A DNA stretch of 64,000 bases from positions 19,553,854 through 19,617,853 of the forward strand of contig CM066913.1 of assembly GCA_033964015.1 (NCBI GenBank), given 5' to 3'. Every line of letters starts with the position of its first letter. The first letter of the stretch is position 1. Shown piece by piece: positions 52,901 to 61,900 of the stretch. The translations under genes were made by a program, and so were the position numbers. The notes beneath the pieces are model-generated. The model ran no database searches. It saw nothing but the letters and a program-made list of their open reading frames with translations, and was not told where the DNA came from. The DNA is from Scolanthus callimorphus (taxonomy: Eukaryota > Cnidaria > Anthozoa > Actiniaria > Edwardsiidae).

Positions 52901-55900
52901 GGAAAACTATCCCATCTCTTCAGAAAATCTTGTTTTGCATCAAATATAAACTGGGTTTGCCTTCTACGACGATTAAATCTAGTTTTTGCTTTCCAAACTG
53001 CACAAATTCAGGTAACCCTTAGAACGTTTTCCCTTGACAAACAATCCTTTGTGGACCATGAGGTAAGATCACCATGAGGTGATGATTGTCACTTCAAACT
53101 TTGAAAACTGTTCATCCCAACAAGTGACTCATTGTTGCGATCCGTTTCCATCCGCTCAGTAAAAAGTCCATGAAGCCTACAATCATGATCGCTTTGTTGT
53201 TGAAGAACTATAATATATAGATTTAGCCACTGGCTAAAAGCGGAGCTCCTGGTTACATATTTTTCCATGTGAATGGAAAATTGCAATACTTTATTTGACA
53301 TGAGTTAATGTGTCATTCCAAAATCTGGGATCCTACAATTAGATTACAAGCACAAAACTTATATGTATTTTAGAGCAGGATTGCGTGAGCGAAAACTTGA
53401 ACAGTCAATAAGACTATTTATTGGGTAAGAAGGAATGGGCAGCAGTCGCAACAAAAGCTACCCACCCTGGATTTTTTAAATTTGAACCAACCACCCTGCA
53501 GTTCCAGTGATTTTATCATGACCACCCTGGAAATTGTGCTTACCCACCCTGGAATGTCGTATTTAAGGGTGCCCGCCCTGAAATTTCAAGCTCTACTTCC
53601 ACCCACAGTGGAATTCTGAGGAATTACCCAACTGCCCAATTGGCATGGGGTGAGGCACTCCATCGTACTAGATGGATATGCTAGGGTGTTTTTTTTGGGA
53701 TGCTCCTGAGGTCTGCCATAGGCATGAGGAGGATAGGTAACAGGTAGGTCTGCCATAGGGTAAAGTTTTTTCTTGTCTCTGATAGGGTATGTATTACAGT
53801 ATGGCTACCAGCACTTAGTGATAAAGACAGTTTATTTTAGAACCTTTAACACATTAGCAAATTTTTTACTTATTTTTCAAGGAATCACTTCCAGAGCCAA
53901 ACGGGTTACCATGGAAACACTAGTTAGCATATGGGTTTATGAGGTCTTGGTCATTCTTTGTTGTTACCAAGTTTGAATTGAATCGAAATATCCAAAACAG
54001 AATTATACATAAAACATTGTTTGGCCTCTTTGCCCAAGTCTTGTTGCGACGTCATTTTTGCTAATTTGCATTAGTACAAATCTTGAGTATCAAAAAAGCT
54101 ATGAACCAAAAGAGCTATGAACACGAAAAAAAAATTCTTTCGTATTTTGAATGTGCAATCAAATAAGCCATTAAAATTTCAGCCTTGCGTTGCACTTTAA
54201 CCAACCTATTATACAATGGCTGACTGCATTTATAAACCGCACCAGGGGCTGAGGACCTCCCTTAAAAAGACCCCTCCCCTGGAACTTCCACTCGTAAAAC
54301 CGACCCCCACCCCTGGAATTTCCACTCATGAAACCGACCCCCTCCCCTGGAATTTCCAACCCCATAAATGACCCCCACCCCTGGAATTTCCATTTTTTCT
54401 GGCAAAATACCCCTGGGAAATCTCTTTTTGGATAAAATGTCCCTGGAAAATCACCTTTTTTACTCCTCCCCCTTGGAATTTCCAGTCTCCAGACACACCC
54501 CCTCTCCTGGAATTTTCAGAGTTTAATACAGCCCCCCTGGAAAATTTTCCATAGGTCCTCAACCTCCCTGGTTCGGTTTAAAAATGCAATCAGCCAATGA
54601 GTAAGACAAGAAGTTTATATTTCATGCTTAAAAAAATCTTGAATAGTTTATAAGAACAATACAATAGAAACACAATAAGAATCACAGGACCGTAGCATCC
54701 CGAGGGAGGGGGGCTCCCCCTATTTTTGGGGTGCAGGTACTTGTCACACCTTTCAGGATTTAAAATCAGGCCTCTGGAAAAATTAGAAAACTTGCAAAAA
54801 AAAATTTCCAGATAGGTACCCATTAGAGGTCCATTCTAGCAAATCAATCAAATTACACTTGTTAGGGACCGTTCATTTTTTATCAGGGAGGGGGGCTGGT
54901 GGAAATGAGGGGGTACCCTGTATTTTTTGGTTGGCCCCCCTTTCATGTCCGTATTTTTTTAGGTGGCCCCCCAAAATCCAATGTATTTTTTCTGGTGCCT
55001 CCCCCCCCCCCCCCCCCCTATTATAAATGCTTGCCCTGTAAGGTAGACTCTTGCCTAAGTGATGCAGTCTCATTCTTCTTAAAGTTTTCTTACTTCTGTC
55101 AAAGCTAAGGAACTGATCCCCCCTCAGAACTATTAAACGTTTTCGTGACACCCACCTCAGGTCCTAGTAGAAAAGATTTTACATAAAGAGGGGGTCACAT
55201 AATTCTTTCGTTGCGGCCAACTTTTGATAACCGCATTGCATCAAGCCTCAGTAAAAGGGTAAATGAAGGTTTTTTGTGTATAGTCTGTCAGGAGCCCAGA
55301 AAGCTCCTAGTGAAGGGATCCTGAGCCTTTAGGTAATATTTTTCATGCGCGCCGCAAATGAAGAAATTATTATTATTCATGTGCGTGAAGCGCAGCCAAA
55401 TGACGAATTTCTATGCTTGTTGTAAGTAAACGTTGAACTCACGCTTATACCTGTGGGGTGTTCTTTCGTACATAGACTGCCCGGCAGGCCTATCAGTGCA
55501 GGGCATTTTTGAGAGGGTTTATTTGTTCTTATCAAAAAAGTAAAAGAGCATATTAGATGTTAAATTCGTCATACGCGCGAAGCATGCCAAATTTTTTATT
55601 AAGTATTTAGTGAAATCAGAAACATATAAGCGAGTTGAAACATGTAACAAACATATTGCATGCTGTAAAAATACAAACTTTTCGTTTCCTCCCTGTTATG
55701 TGCTTGTATTTTATTGGGTGACCCCCCCCCCCCCTCATTTCCACCAGCCCCCTCTCCCTGATAAAAAATGAACGGTCCCTTAGTTGCCTGAATTTCAGAC
55801 GTATTCTCTCTCGTAAAAAATATATGTCTTGCTGATACCTTTTTAGGAGCCCAAGTCAACTAAGCGATGCCATGTATGGTACCTTTTAGGGATGAAATTG

Positions 55901-58900
55901 AAAGTTCCTGACAAGCACCCCTGCCCCAAAAATAGGGGAGTTCCCCCTGGGCATACTGTAGCATGTTGTAAATCTGATACAACCACTGGTTGTAGCTAAT
56001 TTGCATAGCAACTTTAATGAAACATATCAAGTTTCACTTCCAATTGTTTTAAAACAGACGACACTAGAAGGGAGGATGTCTTCTCCATTTTTTTAAGTAG
56101 TTTAAAACATTTGCAACAATTAACAACTATTTATAGTAAAAATACACTGTATAGCTGCTTTCACATAAACTGCTGTGAAAACAATTCATGAGTAATTCAT
56201 TATCCTATCAAATGCATAGAAATTCAACAATTAACCAATCACAGAGCGAGAGGTGATTCACAATCTCTCTTTTTTGTCAGCAATTTAATTAGACATATAA
56301 TTGTGTAATTATTTTCTCTACACAATCTGATTGGTATAAGGATCAAAGACCATGCTCTTGACCATCACAACCCAAACCAATCACAATTAGCAAGTTATTT
56401 GTAATTACTCATGACAGTCATGTGGAAACTGCTCTAATTATGTTTTACTTGTGTCATGGTATGGTCTTTCCGAAAGCCGCCTCTGGCAAAAGCCACCTCT
56501 GGCTGCTGTTGTCACTGAAATTTAAAGAAAATAACCAATAGTCTGATGAGCCTCGAAGACAAAACCTGCTTATCAAAACTATGGGCCCGCTTCATGCGCA
56601 ACGAAAGAAAAGTGTGATCCCCCTCGACTACCTGTAAAATGCCTTCTACTATGTCAAACTAATTATTTTTTTATATTTAACATATAAGAATACGATTGCA
56701 TTTGTAAAAGGAACAGCCCTGAAATAGGTCTGCACACCCACAGAGCAATATTATTCACCATCTACAGAGCAATATTATTAATTAAATGACTAGAAACCGC
56801 TACTAGTATCTTTAAACATGGGGAAATTCGGTAAGACAAAAAAAAATCATGTGAAAAAATACAGAAAAAATTCCTGCAAAGCCATGGCTTGCTAAAAAAA
56901 CATTCCTACACAAATTCTAACCAGGAAAAAAATCCTGCATAACCAAAAACCTCCTACCTAACCCCCCCCCCCCCCCCCCCCCCCGTAAATTTCTAATGGT
57001 CCATCCCTTTTAAACTACAGTCTATGAATTATTGTGTCTATGTTGAGCAAAATTTACATCTATGTTGTGCAAAATGTATACATTTCCAGTGCATATTGGC
57101 ACTGATAGACAGCAATAATTATTCCTAGATAGATTTCCGCTTGCCTGTCATATGTGAAATACTCTGTGAAGCTTCCCCGCAGCCAGGAATACATCTTAGG
57201 GAATTTCTACAAAATTAAATTAGCGCACAAAAGTTACTCGTTGTAGCCGAACCAAATTGAGAAGTCGAAAATGTCTCAATTTGAACTGAAAATGTCTCAG
57301 TTTGAATAGCTTAGATACATTAGAAAATTCAAGAATCATTGTACCATTATCTAAACCTGAAGTTTGGAGCTGGACGAGTCCTATGATGACCAAAAGCTCG
57401 CGAGCTAAAGATGGCAGCCATGCCGCCGATGCGTGACAAGTTTTTCTTTCATGACATTCTCCCGAGTCTCTCCGCCAAAAGTAAACACAGCCACGGCAGT
57501 TGTCAGCTCCACTATAACTTATATATCACTAGAAAATACGGTATTCTGATTGCAATACAGAAAAAAGCTTAAACCCCAATGGTTGAGCGTGTAAAAACGA
57601 CTAATCTCACGAGCGGCCACTATCGTCGCATTCAACTTTCATCTTTTTCAAACGAGTGAGAAAACAGCCCGCAAAAGTTCGGGAAAAACACGAATGAAAG
57701 TTTGAAGTTTGCGGTAGATAAAATCTGATTACTGCTGAATGCTCATTTTATACTCTAGCTACAAAGTTCAAGTACCTACCTTGAAAATGGGTTTCTACGC
57801 TAGCTCTTCGTTCGTCCGTCTTCTTTTGTCTTTTTCGACTTCACCATTCACTGGTATTCTTCCCTACTCCTTCTTTCCCTAGCCTGCGAAAGCAGCCGCC
57901 ACTTTGCGAGTCGCCGGAAAACGACTCGCAAAGTGGCGGCTGCTTTCGCAGGCTATTCTTTCCCTCGACAAACTTTTTTTTTCTATAATCATGACATCGG
58001 TCACTCTTCTTCCCGCTGGTAACTCATTTTCTAAAATCGTGATTTGTCAGCTTGATTTCAAGAGTTTTGTCGTGCGTTGTTTCGTTTGTTCACTTTGCAC
58101 TCTCTTTGGCGGTGGTTCATGCTTTGCCCGACTTCTTCCCGTCGCTGTTTCTAGCTCTCTCCTCGAATAATTTCTTCCGCTTCTTCTATCAAAATTCTCT
58201 GTTTCATTTTTCTCGTCTTGTCATCGTTTTTTTTTTTTTATCAGTCAGGAAAAAGAACTCTGTACAGACGAACAGACGACAGAGTCCTGCAGAAAAATGA
58301 CAAACAGTTCCGGGGTTGCCTGTGGTGGGGCGCGCAGACAGACACGGACGCGCCAGCGATACCATAATGGGAATACCGCTGAGCGTTGAAAAATGAAGTC
58401 GATAGTATACCTGAGTTCTTACTTGAGCTATTGAATTCTTCATACGCGATACCTATGGTGCTCCGCTCTGCGGCCTTCGGCCGCAAAGGAGCTCCGCTAT
58501 AACAAGCCTAGACTAGTATTTTGGCTATCCGTCAGTTATTTTGATGTTTTTTTGTATCACCAGGGAAGTGTGCTAAAATAGTGACACCGCTTCTTTAATG
58601 ACGATGCGGGTTTTGGCACGGTTAACCTCTTATGTGTTCAATAACAGGATGCAGCCCTCCAACGAACGTGCGAGCGCGAAGTGAATGCCCGAAATGCATG
58701 ACGATTGAATGGAATCCATCTGTCGTGGGTGACCCTGGCAAACGCATCCTGGGATATACGGTTACCATGACAACTACAAAACACCAAAAGGTTACCCAGG
58801 AAGCCGATGGAAATTCAGTGAAAGTTGAGATAATGACCTTAAGGCCTTATACGAGTTATGAGATCACTGTGGTTGGACGGACGAACGATGGTCTGGGTGA

Positions 58901-61900
58901 ATACAGTCAAACCATTACACAAACAACAGAAGAGGATGGTACGATCCATTGAATAGAGCGGTTTTCACATGACTGTTGTGAAAACAATTGCAATTGAGCA
59001 ATCACTAGCCAATCAGAATCGAGAGAAATCACGACTTGCTCCTAAATGGCTTTTTTCTTAGCCAATGGCAAGCCGAACCAATTACTAAGTAATTACACAA
59101 TTGTATTTACTACAGAATTTGATTGGCTGAGAAAAACGAGTAGCCAATGAGAACGCAAAGCAATCGCAATTACATAACAAGTCTTGACAGTCATGTGAAA
59201 TCCGCTCTAAACCTCTTCGGCTTGGGCGTAATGTTTTCCCATTTCAGATCACGTGCCATTCTCCTGAGTATTATTTCTTTCTTTTTCTACTACGCACCAA
59301 AGGATATATGAATATTGAAGCATCCCAAACAAAGAAAGATTATTGAAATGAATGCAATGTGATCTCATGAAATGGGAAAACATTACGCCAAAGCCGAGGA
59401 GTTGCGATATGTCTAATCTGTAAGATTTTACCAGTACAGTTTACAGTCATAATACGTTTCGTATTGAGACACGGGACATCGGTGCCATGTTCCGTTCCGT
59501 TGGGATCTGTTCTTTTCCGCTCATTTTGTTTTTTACTGTTCTGTTCTTTTCCGTTCAGTTTTGTTTTGTTCTGTATGGCGCAATGTTGTTCCGTTCCGCT
59601 TTGTTCTTTTCCGTTTGTTTCTGCTCTGTTCTGGTCCATTTTGTTCCATTCTGTTCTATTCTGTTCTATTCTGTTCATTCTGCGACCCTAATAGTAAATA
59701 CTTCATCATACACCAGATATTGAAAAGCTGGAATAACTATGCCTGTTCGTTGATTTTTTTTTAGCACCAGGCATTGCTCCTGAGCAAGTGACTGTGCAGA
59801 GCACTGGGCCGAACAGCCTGCTGGTAAAGTGGAGTCCAGTACCTCCCGAACGTGTAAACGGGGTACTTAGGGGGTATCATGTCTACTATAACATGTTAAA
59901 AACCGCGTGAAGCGGTCCATACAACAACGTCTCAGAAGACGAACTGCCAGTGATGCCAGGCAATCTAAAAGTCACAAATTGCGTATTTCCAGTCACGCAA
60001 GACGATCTCCTAGTCACACGAAAGGGTCAATCAATCACGCAAGAATTGGTCCCAATCACGCAAGATTGCTTAGTCACGACAGATCTATCAGCCACGCAAG
60101 ACAATCAACTAGACGCGCCAGGCGAAGTTCAAGTCACGCGGGCGTTATGCACGCACTGGCCGTCAATGGTTCGTCACTAAGCATGGAGATCACAGGGCTG
60201 GAGCCCCATTCACAGTATAGCGTCCAAGTAGCGGCCTTTACGGCAAAGGGAAATGGACCCAAAAGCGCCGCTGTTATCATGCGCACAGATGAAGATGGTA
60301 AGTGGCTACTGTTATTGCCATGGCAACGATATGAGAGCAAATATCGCGACAGTTACGTGACAATTGCATGGCAGCATAAAAGATTGGCAATGGCACGTTT
60401 ATTATTAACGTTTTGCTGTAACATGTTTTATCTTGTCTTGTAACGTTATTTTAACACGGTTAAAACAACAGGACTTTAAGTCTCGTTATAAGTGCATGAT
60501 AATTTCAAAGAAGATCACAATCTGGCCGCCCTTTCGCACAGTCAAGGCCAGAGTTGTAGTGAGCTAACATGCGCATGATTTCTTCAGCTGCACAGAGCCT
60601 GACAGTCAAGTAATGACGAATCTAAAACTTTATCACACCTTTAACAACCTGCTCACTGTTTTTTCTTTCGTCTCTCAGCTCCAAGTAGAGCACCTACCAA
60701 AGTAGAGGCCAAAACCCTGTCTGCCGAGTCACTCAAAGTCACGTGGAACCCCATCCCATCGCGATTCGCCAATGGCAAGCTTCAGGGATATCACGTGATC
60801 TACAAAAGAAAACCGCTGACCGGAAAATCATCCAGAACACAATATCTGTGAATGAGACTATGTCGAGTGCGACATTGCACGGTTTGGAGCCTGAGACCGA
60901 GTATGAGATGTGGGTCCAGGCTTTCACGGGGATAGGACCAGGGCCTAGAAGCGAGAAAGCAACGGCAAGCACTTTGAAAATAGGTATTTATAATGGCTTG
61001 ATGGGCATTTGCTGCAAAGGATGACACGCAAATTCGTGAAGCGTTAAATTTTTTTTAGAGTTCAGAGTCAGAGTGGCCGAGTGGTCAGAGCCCTCGCACT
61101 GACTCCTCGACCATTCTTTCTACATAGCCGATTTGGTTTGCCTCTCGTCCAAGAAACTAGCTATGGCTGCATATCAGCGGTTACAAGCTACTCTAAAATT
61201 CAAGTTAAAACAAGGAACATTCTTTATCTCCCTTCTACTCCACTCTTACCTTCCATTAAAACCCTGACATGCCGTCCCCCACAGTGAAATCCCACACGAG
61301 CCTTATAATAAATGTTTCTCCTTTTCATCCAAGTCCCCGGTCAGCCTCGGCGAGTGCGCGTGATGTACCTTACCCCCAGGAGCGTCAAGGTCACGTGGGA
61401 GTCCCCCTTGAAAGGGAGGGGTGAGGTGACAAGTTACATGGTGAAATGGAAGCTCCGTGGATCCAAACAGGATAACAAGGAAGGAGATGGGCAGAAGATT
61501 GTCAAGGTTAGAGGAACGTCTGTTAAAATGGGATCTATCTAATAAATCGCATAAAACGACTAATAAATCGCATCCCATCAGTCTTTGCTCTAGCTACACC
61601 TCGTTTTCATAACATTTCATCTCAAGTCTTGAAATACTCGATGATACGGTTTTGAATGGCGTGAATGTCTTGGTGTTACGGAGCACCAGAGGTATGAAAA
61701 CAATGGAACAAAAGCCACGAACAAAGATCCTGGAACGATACAATGGAATAGAGCACCAAAAATATAGCTCCAATTTTTCAGATTTTTTAGCGACATTTAA
61801 ATTATATGACGAATTTAAGTGAATAATTTATTCATACCTCCAGGTAAACCAACCATATCATCGTCGCACCAAGGTTACAGGTCTAAGACCCTACAGCATG

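Larger units (their letters stand above)
52071..58647. other. 6.6 kb intron of gene 2, repeat-filled
   Basis: From left to right it has the SINE, MITE O copy 2, a CCACCCTGGAAT array, element J, nested elements I and H, MITE A copy 3, a C23 element, and the 57880 hairpin with target duplication. Stretches 52900 to 53460 and 57010 to 57870 show nothing I recognise. A hairpin gcggccttcggccgc lies at 58472. Confidence 0.6.

Noticed and set aside
54171..54562. Minus-strand ORFs rich in GNSRGGG, possible glycine-rich protein
   Set aside because: They are products of the cccctggaatttcca array in element J.
59464..59764. Several overlapping ORFs rich in FSVLF-type residues
   Set aside because: They come from the TTCTG/TTCCG pentanucleotide array.
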